Translations under genes and position numbers: made by a program
The notes under the pieces: generated by a model
Told to the model about the DNA's origin: nothing
Databases searched by the model: none
Seen by the model: only the letters and a program-made list of their open reading frames with translations
Part shown: positions 27,239-36,368 of the stretch, piece by piece
Layout of the letters: every line of letters begins with the position of its first letter
Position numbering within the stretch: the first letter of the stretch is position 1
Source of the DNA: an uncultured Mucilaginibacter sp.
GTDB taxonomy: Bacteria; Bacteroidota; Bacteroidia; Sphingobacteriales; Sphingobacteriaceae
Assembly (NCBI GenBank): GCA_903891475.1
Contig: CAITEP010000016.1
Location: 62,001 to 126,000, forward strand
Reading direction: 5' to 3'
DNA: 64,000 bases

Positions 27239-28045
27239 TTATATATCATAGCCAATTTCTTTAAAAATAGGACGCCAATAATCAAGGTAATTTTCCCAGG
27301 CATGGCAACCAAATGGTAGCTTTCCATTATTGCTTTTAATGCCAATTTCTGGTCGGTTTTCAAGCGCAAATAGTAGCCCAGTATTTAAACGAGGGGTTTT
27401 TAAATATTTTTTTCTTCGGTTCACTTCTATACACCAAAAAACATCTTCGTTTAAAACGCATTCATCATTTATAAAATACTGCTGCGCCTTATGCTTAAAC
27501 TTTTTGCTTAGCTCAAAGAAGGTAGTCACTTTACGTAACGAAAATCCACCATTTCCAATTTTATTGGTAAACTGTTTTGAGTTGGGTAAGCCAAGCTTTT
27601 TTATATTGAGGTAGAAGTATACTTTATAAAGGTAATTATAGAACAAGGATTTTACTTTGCTATATTTTTTCATTTGTAACCAGGGTGCACCAATATAATC
27701 ATAACCTGTACTGCACCAATAGTTTAATTCATCGCTAAAAACAAAGGCATCGGCTTGGTAAATTAAAATATACTCAAAGTCTAAAAACACCCTATAAAAA
27801 TCTTCTGATACTAATAAAGCGTTATAGCCATTAATTGATTTAAAGTATTTATCATCAAAGCTTATTGTTTTAGTAATTGATAGCTTGTGCGTAAAAACAG
27901 GTAAGACAAGATTATTTGGCTTAATAGCTATAATAGGATGATTATTTAATACTTTTTGGCATTGCAAAAGGGAAATTTCTTCATGTGTAGTGAGTGTATC
28001 CTTATAAAATGGGATGATGATGGCAACCTTTCTTAATTGATTCAT
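27239..28045 (-). CDS. DUF5672 family protein, putative glycosyltransferase
   Basis: A 268-residue cytoplasmic protein. It matches the DUF5672 pattern: an N-terminal VAIIIPFYK strand, YILIYQADAFVFSDEL with a DxD-like acidic position, YDYIGAPW, IGNGGFSLRKV and NEDVFWC. The GNGGFSLR and NEDV segments resemble donor- and metal-binding parts of GT-A glycosyltransferases. It sits inside a glycosyltransferase cluster, 39 bp after the GT4 gene and 71 bp before the MsbA-like gene. The specific sugar transfer is unknown. Confidence 0.8.
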   Translation of the reverse strand: MNQLRKVAIIIPFYKDTLTTHEEISLLQCQKVLNNHPIIAIKPNNLVLPVFTHKLSITKTISFDDKYFKSINGYNALLVSEDFYRVFLDFEYILIYQADAFVFSDELNYWCSTGYDYIGAPWLQMKKYSKVKSLFYNYLYKVYFYLNIKKLGLPNSKQFTNKIGNGGFSLRKVTTFFELSKKFKHKAQQYFINDECVLNEDVFWCIEVNRRKKYLKTPRLNTGLLFALENRPEIGIKSNNGKLPFGCHAWENYLDYWRPIFKEIGYDI

Positions 28046-28084
28046 TTGTTACTATTCGCTATTATTTGATTTCAATAATACCAT

Positions 28085-29140
28085 TTATTCAAACATTAGT
28101 TCTTTATACAAGGCTAAGTATTGTTTTGCAGTATCATCCCAATTGAATTTACTGGCATGTAGCATTATTTTTTCCTTCCAACTTTCTTGTTTATAAGTTT
28201 CAATCCCTTTGGTAAAAGTTGCTTGCATATCATTAGGGTCAAAGCTATTAAAGTAGAAAGCAGCATCTCCACCAATTTCGGGTAGAGAAGTGTACTTCGA
28301 CAAGAATACAGGTTTGCCAAAATACATGGCCTCAATAACAGGTAATCCAAAACCTTCGGCAATGGAAGGGAATAAAAAAGCGCTGCAGTTTTTATAATAC
28401 CAAGCTTTATCATCGTCTGTTATGGTGCCAGTAATTGTAACCCTATCCAGACAATCATATTTCTTGGCTTCATTCAAAATAATTTCTTTATAACTTGTTT
28501 CAATACCTGCAATAATTAATTCATAATTGTTTCCGATAAGCAAGGCCGGTAAAGTATGGAAGTTTTTTTTTGGCGATAAAAACCCTATGGCAAACAGGAA
28601 TAGCTTTGTTGGTAAGTATTTAGGCTGATGACTTTCTTTAACGTTCAATTTATCAGCACCGTTATAAATAACCTTAATTTTTTTTTCAGCCTCCGGGAAA
28701 AAAGTGGCAATATCTGTTGCCACAAAGTTTGATATGGCTACTACACGGTCGGCCGTGTCAATTTTTTTTTTAAGCTTGCGAAGGTGTTTTTTTAGCTTAT
28801 TGGTTTTTATTTGTGGTTCATGTAATTGATTCAAGTCATGTATGGTAACAACTTTGGGGCAACTAAAATATTTAAATGATAACCTGCAATATTGGTTGGT
28901 AAAGTGCACCAAATTATACTTTTTGTATTTCCAGAAAAATAACTTTGTTTTAAGCGAGCTTACAAGTTTAATGGCTTGATTATTAAAATACTTTAATGAT
29001 TTATGGTCGGAATAAATAGTCAGGTCTATATTTTTATTGTTTTGACTAATTAACGCGTTGCCTAAACTCTTATCAAAATGAAATAAGCCTGTATTTTGAA
29101 ATTTCATCAATTCAAAATTCAGCAGAATTGATTTTTTCAT
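28085..29140 (-). CDS. Glycosyltransferase family 4 protein
   Basis: A 351-residue GT-B enzyme. The C-terminal domain has the GT4 hallmarks: FAIGFLSPKKNFHTL, CSAFLFPSIAEGFGLPVIEAM with the conserved ExxxGxxxxE pattern, and PEIGGDAAFYFN. The N-terminal domain has VVTIHDLNQL. Its ATG overlaps the stop of the upstream GT9 gene by 4 bp, so the two are translationally coupled. It probably adds a nucleotide-activated sugar during core oligosaccharide or surface glycan assembly; donor and acceptor are unknown. Confidence 0.9.
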   Translation of the reverse strand: MKKSILLNFELMKFQNTGLFHFDKSLGNALISQNNKNIDLTIYSDHKSLKYFNNQAIKLVSSLKTKLFFWKYKKYNLVHFTNQYCRLSFKYFSCPKVVTIHDLNQLHEPQIKTNKLKKHLRKLKKKIDTADRVVAISNFVATDIATFFPEAEKKIKVIYNGADKLNVKESHQPKYLPTKLFLFAIGFLSPKKNFHTLPALLIGNNYELIIAGIETSYKEIILNEAKKYDCLDRVTITGTITDDDKAWYYKNCSAFLFPSIAEGFGLPVIEAMYFGKPVFLSKYTSLPEIGGDAAFYFNSFDPNDMQATFTKGIETYKQESWKEKIMLHASKFNWDDTAKQYLALYKELMFE

Positions 29141-30129
29141 GGTTTATGCCAGTTTTTTATCCGTTCATAAACATCAAAAGCAGTAATAGTTTCAAGGATA
29201 TCCGTACCACTTTCCAAATATTCCGACCGCTTACCCAAAGGAGCCCACCTGCCAGGATGAATTGGACGGACAGAAGGAAACAAGCCCAAAGTATTAATGC
29301 CCAATGCTGATGCCAGGTGTAAAGGACCAGTACCCGCTGCTATTAAACCATCGGCCTGGTAAATAAATGCAATAAATTCATCTAGGTTCATTAAACCAGT
29401 GGCATCAATTACATGGGCCGGTAATGCGTTAATCCAATCTTTTAAAAATTGCTTTTCTTTTTCAGAACCCGTAATAATGATGTTGAATTTTTCGGGAGGT
29501 AAAAGCTGTATTAATTTTTCATAACTATCGAGACTCCATTCGGCACCGCTACCATTTGATTTTGGGTGAATCAATAAATTAAATTTATTTTTAATAAGCA
29601 GGCAATTTAAAGATGGAGATAAAGTAACAGTAGGCTTTAAATCAAAATGTTGTTTAATCTCTAACAGTTCAGGCACTGTTTTTAAGCCTAATGGTCTAAG
29701 TAAGCATAAATTAAGTTGAGCCTCGTGCAAGGTTGAATTTTTGCGACTCAGCTTAACCAAAATATTACAAGTTAGCCAATGATATAACCTGTTTCTAGTA
29801 CCTATTCGTAATGGTATTTTAGCTTTTTTCGCTAATAGGGCTAAATGCTTATTAGGGAATACATGGATGATGGCATCAATGTTTTTGCTTTTAAAAAAAG
29901 CTATTTGTTCATCATCACTTAGCTTAACCAAATCATCAAAATTAAATAAACAATCAATTTCATTGCTACATTTTAAAACAGGCAAGGTATATGTTTTGGC
30001 TAAGAATGAAATGCTGGCATCAGGATATAATACTTTGATATATCTGCACATAGGCAACGTTAGAACAATATCGCCAATTGCATCTATCCTGCTTATTAAA
30101 ATATGCTGTTTTATGCCCAGTTTTAACAC
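29137..30129 (-). CDS. Glycosyltransferase family 9 (heptosyltransferase-like)
   Basis: A 330-residue GT-B enzyme of the ADP-heptose:LPS heptosyltransferase family. Visible motifs are the N-terminal ILISRIDAIGDIVLTLP, the central LIHPKSNGSGAEWSL and the C-terminal GLIAAGTGPLHLASALGINTLGLF with the HLA triad. The start codon is GTG (30127-30129), because no ATG precedes the conserved first strand. It overlaps the following GT4 gene by 4 bp. The family points to LPS core assembly, which is the best clue to the role of the cluster. Confidence 0.9.
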   Translation of the reverse strand: MLKLGIKQHILISRIDAIGDIVLTLPMCRYIKVLYPDASISFLAKTYTLPVLKCSNEIDCLFNFDDLVKLSDDEQIAFFKSKNIDAIIHVFPNKHLALLAKKAKIPLRIGTRNRLYHWLTCNILVKLSRKNSTLHEAQLNLCLLRPLGLKTVPELLEIKQHFDLKPTVTLSPSLNCLLIKNKFNLLIHPKSNGSGAEWSLDSYEKLIQLLPPEKFNIIITGSEKEKQFLKDWINALPAHVIDATGLMNLDEFIAFIYQADGLIAAGTGPLHLASALGINTLGLFPSVRPIHPGRWAPLGKRSEYLESGTDILETITAFDVYERIKNWHKP

Positions 30130-30249
30130 AATTGGATGACTTGCTTAAATTGTATGATGGCAAATTTAAACGCATTTTTATTTTTTTCGGTATTTTTTGA
30201 GATTAAACAACCAAAATAGCGGAATTTTTAATCGTCAATCTTTTCTTAG

Positions 30250-31254
30250 TTACGCATACATGGCCTTATACCTGTATCGCTCTATATCTTTTTTGTTGTT
30301 CATTGAATTTCGAATTTTCTTTACAACCAAGTTTAATGTAACCTCACTTTCCTCATCGGCCATTAAAATTTGGAATTGTTTTTTTGATTGCTTTATTAGT
30401 TTTCTGTTGGTTATCAAGCTAATAAAACTATTCCATATCCACCACTTACCACTCAAAAGTTTAGGCATAACCTCGGTAAGCATAATTTGAAAATACCATG
30501 CAATCAATCCCCAACCATTTAAATGAATTACGTGCATATAAAACTGATCTTTAAAATATTCATTTTCAGCCGAATGTATTGAAGGGGAATTTTCAGTTGA
30601 ATTTTGGTAACAAATAGCATCGTGTTCATAATAACAAAGCCATTTTAATTGCCAGGCACGTAAACTTAATTCCAATACGCCATAATCAAAGGTTGAAAAC
30701 ATTTCATTAAAACCTCCAGTTTCTTTTAATTTTTTGGCGTTTATTAATGAATTAGTGCCCGATAAATTTAATGTAAATAACCTATCTTGCTTGCTTTTAG
30801 GATAGTATAAGCTGGAAGTTCTTAATTTATACCCATTCCATTTTGGTAATCTAGCAGCATCCTGAATTTGGTTTCCGGTCAGGTCTGTAATGCGACCCAT
30901 TACGCCAAAGGTGTCCCAGCTTAAAAAATATTTCCATTGGCTTTCAAAATAATCACGACTTAATTTAACATTCGAATCAAGCAATAAAATCAATTCGTAT
31001 TGAGAAACGGCAATGCCTTGGTTATACGTATGCGCTAAACCATTGTGCTCATTGTTACTGATAACAATAATTTCAAGATACGTGGTTTTCAAAAATTCTA
31101 TTGAATTATCTGAGGAAAAGTCGTCAACTACAATTATTTCGTAGGGAGATCCGGTATTTTTTACAGCTGTATAGGTATAAGGCAAATATTGCCTTAATAA
31201 ATCAACACCATTAAAATTAGGTATTACTATTGAAATACTTTTACTAATATCCAC
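30250..31254 (-). CDS. Glycosyltransferase family 2 protein
   Basis: A 334-residue GT-A enzyme. The N-terminus ISIVIPNFNGVDLL and YEIIVVDDFSSDNS are the GT2 nucleotide-binding core. ELILLLDSNVKLSR holds the DxN/DxD metal site, and GTNSLINAKKLKETGGFNE is the typical acceptor-side motif. The start codon is GTG at 31252-31254; no in-frame ATG occurs before the first strand. It is separated from the next GT gene upstream by 17 bp. It shares an operon with GT9, GT4 and the MsbA-like exporter. Confidence 0.9.
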   Translation of the reverse strand: MDISKSISIVIPNFNGVDLLRQYLPYTYTAVKNTGSPYEIIVVDDFSSDNSIEFLKTTYLEIIVISNNEHNGLAHTYNQGIAVSQYELILLLDSNVKLSRDYFESQWKYFLSWDTFGVMGRITDLTGNQIQDAARLPKWNGYKLRTSSLYYPKSKQDRLFTLNLSGTNSLINAKKLKETGGFNEMFSTFDYGVLELSLRAWQLKWLCYYEHDAICYQNSTENSPSIHSAENEYFKDQFYMHVIHLNGWGLIAWYFQIMLTEVMPKLLSGKWWIWNSFISLITNRKLIKQSKKQFQILMADEESEVTLNLVVKKIRNSMNNKKDIERYRYKAMYA

Positions 31255-31271
31255 TGATTTATATTTTTGGT

Positions 31272-32144
31272 TTAATTTTTATAATTTTTATATTCCCCGA
31301 TACGCCAACCGGTAAGATCCTCGATTTTTTGAAGTGCCTTTCTCCGAAATGACATTTGTTTTCCTAACTTATTTAAATCAATATTTAGTTGCCAATTTAT
31401 AGATGATATACGCTTAAGCATTACCTCAGGATGTGTGCCATCAAAATGAATCAACCGATCAGCATTGTTATAATCAAATTCAAAAGTTTCAGGAATGTTA
31501 TTCTTTATCCATTCATCATCATGATAAAATTGATTAAAATTCCGAATCTTATTTTTTAACCCCGATGGTGGTTTAACCCAGCCATAATGGTAAATATAAG
31601 CATCAATTAATTTTACCTTTATCTTCCTGCCATCCAACCTAAAGCCTTGCGCATCACGATAGGAATGTATAGATTTGTTATTCCTTAAAATCCTTATTTC
31701 GCGTCTGTACCACCTGCGTGAATGCCCGTAAAAATCGTACGAGCCATAAAAGTGCAGGTATTTAAAAAGCAAGCCTTCAACCTCAGTATGGTTTAAATTT
31801 GCTTCCATTTCTTCCTTTATTGTAGGTAGAAATTTTTCATGCACGCATTCATCACCCTGAATATAAAAAGCCCAGTCAACGTTGTCTGATAATCCCTTGA
31901 AGGCAATATCAGTTTGTTGGGCAAAAATAGCCCCGCCCTCACGCAAGCTTTCATCCCAAACAGTATGTATAATTTTTATTTTAGGTGAATTTATCCCAAG
32001 AATCAAGTTTTCAGTTTCATCTTCCGAATTACCTAGCGCAATTACAAACTCATCGCAAAGTGAAAGTATAGATGTTATCGCCTCCACTATCGGATAATCA
32101 TTTTTTATCGCATTCCGAATAAAAGTAAAACAACCAACCTTCAT
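31272..32144 (-). CDS. GT2-like glycosyltransferase, first gene of the surface-glycan cluster
   Basis: A 290-residue protein opening MKVGCFTFIRNAIKNDYPIV and CDEFVIALGNSEDET, a GT-A-like start found in a Bacteroidota family usually annotated as glycosyltransferase. VDWAFYIQGDECVHEKF contains the expected acidic QGDE metal or donor site. HSRRWYRREIRILRNN and IYHYGWVKPP follow. It is the 5'-most gene of the run, which continues with 17-bp, 120-bp and overlapping junctions to 25332. The linkage made is unknown. Confidence 0.8.
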   Translation of the reverse strand: MKVGCFTFIRNAIKNDYPIVEAITSILSLCDEFVIALGNSEDETENLILGINSPKIKIIHTVWDESLREGGAIFAQQTDIAFKGLSDNVDWAFYIQGDECVHEKFLPTIKEEMEANLNHTEVEGLLFKYLHFYGSYDFYGHSRRWYRREIRILRNNKSIHSYRDAQGFRLDGRKIKVKLIDAYIYHYGWVKPPSGLKNKIRNFNQFYHDDEWIKNNIPETFEFDYNNADRLIHFDGTHPEVMLKRISSINWQLNIDLNKLGKQMSFRRKALQKIEDLTGWRIGEYKNYKN

Positions 32145-32247
32145 TAATGTGGATTTAATATTAACCTAATGGTTTATAAATTAAAAAATTAAAAAGCGAG
32201 CAAATGTAAATAACTTATTAACAAATTACGTGTAACAATGCTGGTAT

Positions 32248-34962
32248 TTAAAATAAACCTAGTTGCCCCTTTTCATCCAAATCAATATCATCCGGATTGG
32301 TAATTTCAAAGTCTATTTTCTTCGGCGCGTTGTTATCTTTTTTTTCATTAATTAGCACATTTTCGGTTTGTTGAATTGGCGTATTATTTGGCTCATTTTC
32401 AATAGCTACCTCTGGCGCATTTTGTTCTTCTGTTTCAAAATTGTCCTCCTCATTATTATCAGGAACAAGTTCAATTTTACTTACAGGGAATTGCGAAATG
32501 CGGTTTCCCATTGCTTTGAGTCCTTTTACGTCAATAAGGTTTAAAAGGTTTAGTTCAATTTCTTCTGGTTGTTTTTCTTTGCCTTTTAATTGTTCAATTT
32601 TAACAATAGGATTGGCTGAGCCCGAAATAAGGGTTAGTTTTGAACCGGGCTCCTCGCTTATAATGCTGGTTTGCTTGCCTATGGCTGTATTTTCAAAAAT
32701 AAAACGTTTTACCAAATAGTTTTTTGATTTACCTTCAAAATGAATAACTGAAAAAACTTTTTCGGGGTTATATTTTTCAATTACGATCATTTTATCATCA
32801 AAATGATTGTTCAGGTCAAAATTAGTAAGCTCGTATATACCTGTACTTAAAACGGTCAATATCCTGTCATCACCATCAAATTCACCCAGATAAGTTCCTC
32901 TGCCATCGGCATTAAGACGTTTTAATACATCATCGTACCAAATTTTTCTGCCTGTTAAGGTGGATACGCCTTTGCTCTTTAAGCTGATTTTTTTTATGGG
33001 ATATTTAGTTACCACATTTCCGATGGAGCCACGCCCCTTTATGGCTAATTCGGCAAAATCTTCATCAAATTGCAGCTTTTTTAACCTGCTTTGTGGCTTC
33101 AACTGAATATTTACAACCTCAGCTTCCCCATTCGGGTTTGCCGAAAAATATAATACCCTGGTTCCGGTGGTGCCTTTTGTGAGGTCATATTCCTTATCGC
33201 GTGTAACCCCAACCACCGAAAATCGCTTTATAAAGCTCGAACCACTTTCGCCATCTTTGTAAATCATGTTATAAACGGTGCGTTCATCGTTCTTTTTAAA
33301 AACTGCGGTATGTATAATATCCTTGCCAACAAATACCTTATCCTGTACTTTGGTGATCAAACAACGGCCATCGGCCCTGAAAACTATTATTTCATCAATA
33401 TCAGAGCAATCGCACACAAATTCGTCTTTCTTTAAGCCGGTGCCTATAAAGCCATCCGCCTTGTTTACATATAATTTAACGTTGGCTAAAGCAACTTGTG
33501 CCGCTTCTACCTTATCAAACATCCTAAGTTCGGTTTTGCGCTCCCGGCCTTTTCTATATTTTTCTTTTAGTTTTTCGAACCAGGCAATGGTATAATCGGT
33601 TAGGTTTTTTAGGTGATGCTTAACTTCTTTAATCTCGTTGTTTAAGCCTTTTATTTGCTCATCGGTTTTTTTAACATCAAAACGGGTAATGCTGCTCATT
33701 GGTTTATCAATCAGCTTCTTATAATCTTCTGGCAGTATTTCCCTATAAAATTGTGATACAAATGGCTCGAATAGTTTGTTCAAAACCTCTACCACGTTCT
33801 CAAAATTTCCGGAGCTTTCATAGTCAGGGTGTTTGTACATCCCCTCCTGAATAAATATTTTTAGTAAGGAGCTAAAAAATATTTTTTCCATCAGCTCCTT
33901 TAGCTTTATTTCAAGCTCCATTTTTAACAATTCCTTGGTGAAGTGTGTGCTTTCGGTAAGCATATCGTTCACACTCATAAACCTTGGTTTGTCCGCTTGT
34001 ATTACACAGGTATTGGGCGAAATGGATATTTCACAATCGGTAAAAGCATACAAGGCATCAATGGTAACATCAGGCGAAATACCGGGAGCCAAGTGCACAA
34101 CAATCTCTACGTTTTTAGCAGTATTGTCTTCAATCTTCCTGATTTTTATTTTGCCTTTTTCGTTGGCAGCTACAATGCTTTCCATTAAACTACCTGTGGT
34201 GGTGGTGTATGGAGTTTCGGTAATTACAAGGGTCTTTTTATCTTTTTCAATAATTTTTGCCCTTACCCTCACCTTGCCACCTCGTTGCCCATCATTATAG
34301 GCAGAGGTGTCGGCCATACCACCGGTCGGGAAATCGGGCATGAGGTTGGGTGTTGCTCCTCTTAACACCGCGATGGAGGCATCCAACAACTCAACAAAGT
34401 TATGTGGTAATATTTTGGTAGCCAAACCTACGGCTATACCATCGGCACCCTGAGCTAGCAATAAGGGGAATTTTACCGGTAGGGTAATTGGTTCGCGGTT
34501 ACGTCCATCATAACTCGCTTGCCAATCGGTAGTGTCGGGGTTAAAAACAACTTCTAAGGCAAATTTCGACAAGCGTGCTTCAATATAACGAGGAGCGGCT
34601 GCCGAATCGCCGGTTACCGGGTCGCCCCAGTTTCCCTGACAGTCAATTAATAAATTTTTTTGTCCTATTTGTACCATGGCATCACCTATGGAGGCATCGC
34701 CATGGGGATGGTATTTCATGGTATTGCCAATTACGTTGGCCGCTTTATTAAAACGACCATCGTCCATTTCCTTTAATGAATGCAGGATGCGCCTTTGTAC
34801 AGGTTTTAAACCGTCGTTTATATGGGGTACCGCACGGTCCAGAATTACATAGGAAGCATAATCAAGAAACCAGTTTTCGTAAAGGCCATCAAGGGAGATT
34901 ACATTATGCAGGGTATCTTCCTTATTTTCACTTATTGGATTGTTGGTAGTTTCTTCACTCAT
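32248..34962 (-). CDS. parC: DNA topoisomerase IV subunit A (GyrA/ParC family)
   Basis: A 904-residue type IIA topoisomerase breakage-reunion subunit. The ATG at 34962 is used because the longer frame starts with TTG nine bases upstream. The active-site Tyr is in APRYIEARL (Tyr126). Winged-helix landmarks are LKPVQRRILHSL and MKYHPHGDASIGDAM, and the QAD region is present. The C-terminal beta-pinwheel lacks a canonical GyrA box (QRRGGKG), which favours topoisomerase IV over gyrase; only a degenerate GRGSIGN is seen. A long acidic tail follows. The position equivalent to E. coli GyrA Ser83 is Ala. No parE lies nearby. Confidence 0.9.
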   Translation of the reverse strand: MSEETTNNPISENKEDTLHNVISLDGLYENWFLDYASYVILDRAVPHINDGLKPVQRRILHSLKEMDDGRFNKAANVIGNTMKYHPHGDASIGDAMVQIGQKNLLIDCQGNWGDPVTGDSAAAPRYIEARLSKFALEVVFNPDTTDWQASYDGRNREPITLPVKFPLLLAQGADGIAVGLATKILPHNFVELLDASIAVLRGATPNLMPDFPTGGMADTSAYNDGQRGGKVRVRAKIIEKDKKTLVITETPYTTTTGSLMESIVAANEKGKIKIRKIEDNTAKNVEIVVHLAPGISPDVTIDALYAFTDCEISISPNTCVIQADKPRFMSVNDMLTESTHFTKELLKMELEIKLKELMEKIFFSSLLKIFIQEGMYKHPDYESSGNFENVVEVLNKLFEPFVSQFYREILPEDYKKLIDKPMSSITRFDVKKTDEQIKGLNNEIKEVKHHLKNLTDYTIAWFEKLKEKYRKGRERKTELRMFDKVEAAQVALANVKLYVNKADGFIGTGLKKDEFVCDCSDIDEIIVFRADGRCLITKVQDKVFVGKDIIHTAVFKKNDERTVYNMIYKDGESGSSFIKRFSVVGVTRDKEYDLTKGTTGTRVLYFSANPNGEAEVVNIQLKPQSRLKKLQFDEDFAELAIKGRGSIGNVVTKYPIKKISLKSKGVSTLTGRKIWYDDVLKRLNADGRGTYLGEFDGDDRILTVLSTGIYELTNFDLNNHFDDKMIVIEKYNPEKVFSVIHFEGKSKNYLVKRFIFENTAIGKQTSIISEEPGSKLTLISGSANPIVKIEQLKGKEKQPEEIELNLLNLIDVKGLKAMGNRISQFPVSKIELVPDNNEEDNFETEEQNAPEVAIENEPNNTPIQQTENVLINEKKDNNAPKKIDFEITNPDDIDLDEKGQLGLF

Positions 34963-35073
34963 TAGTAACAAAAAGTATTAATTGGCAAATGTAATGTATC
35001 GCTAGAATTTTATGTAGAGATTTTATTCACATATGAACTTTGGGGTTGGTGAGGGGTTGAGTGGGTTTATTGA

Positions 35074-35142
35074 GTTGATTAGGTTAAATAAGTTGATTGA
35101 GCTTTTTGTGAATGGTTGATTAGGTTGAATAAGTTGATTGAG
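35074..35142. repeat. 28-bp direct repeat pair
   Basis: A 28-bp unit at 35074-35101 recurs at 35115-35142 with one mismatch. Each is built from GTTGATTAGGTTRAATAA followed by GTTGATTGAG. They lie between topoisomerase IV and the YdeI-like gene and touch the 3' end of neither. Similar GTTGA-rich text continues upstream to about 35045. Confidence 0.8.
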
Positions 35143-35145
35143 TTG

Positions 35146-35655
35146 TCAATCTTTCCCCTTCATATCCCGAATCATTTCGCCATAGCCCCAATTTTTTATT
35201 AAGGCATTAATGGTATTTACTATCCTTTTTGCTCTGGTTTCGTTGGTTTTGGCACTGTTTATCCACTTAATGAAATAGTCGCGATGCGATTTTGGCAAAC
35301 TGTTAAAATAGCTCAAAGCCGAAGGTTCAAAATCAAAACATTCTTGCAAATCGTCAGGAATTTCAACCTTGTAATCTAAATCTTCTTCAAGGCTAACCTT
35401 TAATGGCGCGCCCGCATTTTTGCGTAAGGCTTTTCTTAAATCGGCTTTTAATGCTAAAATAAAACTGCCGTCGCCCATAGGCATAACCGCTATCCCGTTA
35501 ATAGGCAAATTATCCAACATACCTTTTACCCTGAATGATTTTTTTTGGTTGGGTTTAAGCTCATTTGCCATATCGGCAGGAATATGCACATAGCTCCATC
35601 CGGTTTTTTCGCCTTGCTCGCCAAATTGCAATATGATGGTTTCAATGGCTATCAT
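35146..35655 (-). CDS. YdeI/OmpD-associated family protein with DUF1905 domain
   Basis: A 169-residue cytoplasmic protein. The N-terminal half is DUF1905 (GWSYVHIPADMANELKP, GIAVMPMGDGSFILALKADLRK). The C-terminal half is the OmdA/YdeI helical domain (PDDLQECFDFEPSALSYFNS, HRDYFIKWINSAKTNETRAKRI). The two-domain order is the family's usual one. Relatives are described as bacteriocin-protection proteins, but the biochemical role is not established. It follows the SGNH hydrolase gene on the same strand by 26 bp. Confidence 0.88.
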   Translation of the reverse strand: MIAIETIILQFGEQGEKTGWSYVHIPADMANELKPNQKKSFRVKGMLDNLPINGIAVMPMGDGSFILALKADLRKALRKNAGAPLKVSLEEDLDYKVEIPDDLQECFDFEPSALSYFNSLPKSHRDYFIKWINSAKTNETRAKRIVNTINALIKNWGYGEMIRDMKGKD

Positions 35656-35681
35656 GAGCTTTTTACAAGATAGGTAGGGCT

Positions 35682-36320
35682 TTATTTTACATAAGGTGTT
35701 AGCACCTTTTGCCAGCGGTCGTATCCGGTATGGTTAAGATGCAGGTAATCTGAACGGTATAAGGATGAATCCGGTACGGTCGTGCCTTTTTTGTAAAGCA
35801 CACTGCCTAACTCAATAAAGGTACTTTTGGGCTTGCCAGCTAGGTAGTCTTTAATATATTTATTAGCTTTAATAACTTCTGGAAGAAACTTGACCCTACT
35901 CGGACTAGGTTTAATTGACATATAATAGATACTGGCCTTTGGTAGTTTTTTGGTGATGCTTTCCCAAAGCAGCTTAAATTTATCGAGCACAAAATCGGCG
36001 TTTTCTCCTGCAGCTATATCGTTCTCTCCTGCATAAATAAATATTTTACGAGGTTGATAGGGGAACAAGATATAGGGTGTATAAAAATCAACCAATTGCG
36101 ATAATTGGCAACCACCAACACCTCGTTTAATAATTGGTTTATCGGCAAAGCGTTTTTCTAAATCATCCCATAAACGGATAGAGGAACTGCCTATAAAAAG
36201 TATACCATTTTTTTGTGGAAAACTGATGCTATCCTGATGCTTAAATACGCGTATCTCATCAGCAAAGGGGAAACCTTGCTGGGCATTGGCCAACTTTACA
36301 AATAGTAAAAACAACAACAA
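35682..36320 (-). CDS. SGNH/GDSL hydrolase with frameshifted signal peptide
   Basis: A secreted esterase-like protein. The SGNH blocks are present: block I GILFIGSSSIRLW, block II GVGGCQL, block III YAGENDIAAGE and block V DYLHLNHTGY. The open frame can only begin at a TTG (36318-36320), leaving half a signal peptide (LLFLLFVKLANAQ). An ATG 17 bases upstream at 36335-36337 begins MKSKLF but runs out of frame at a run of six T (minus strand). One more T would restore a complete signal peptide, MKSKLFLLLLFLLFVKLANAQ (first 20 residues exact). The gene is therefore either damaged, mis-sequenced at a homopolymer or switchable. Substrate class (acetyl-ester or lysophospholipid) is unknown. Confidence 0.85.
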   Translation of the reverse strand: MLLFLLFVKLANAQQGFPFADEIRVFKHQDSISFPQKNGILFIGSSSIRLWDDLEKRFADKPIIKRGVGGCQLSQLVDFYTPYILFPYQPRKIFIYAGENDIAAGENADFVLDKFKLLWESITKKLPKASIYYMSIKPSPSRVKFLPEVIKANKYIKDYLAGKPKSTFIELGSVLYKKGTTVPDSSLYRSDYLHLNHTGYDRWQKVLTPYVK

Positions 36321-36368
36321 AAAAGTTTCGATTTCATGTTTTAATCTTCAATATCCTGAAAAATGCAA

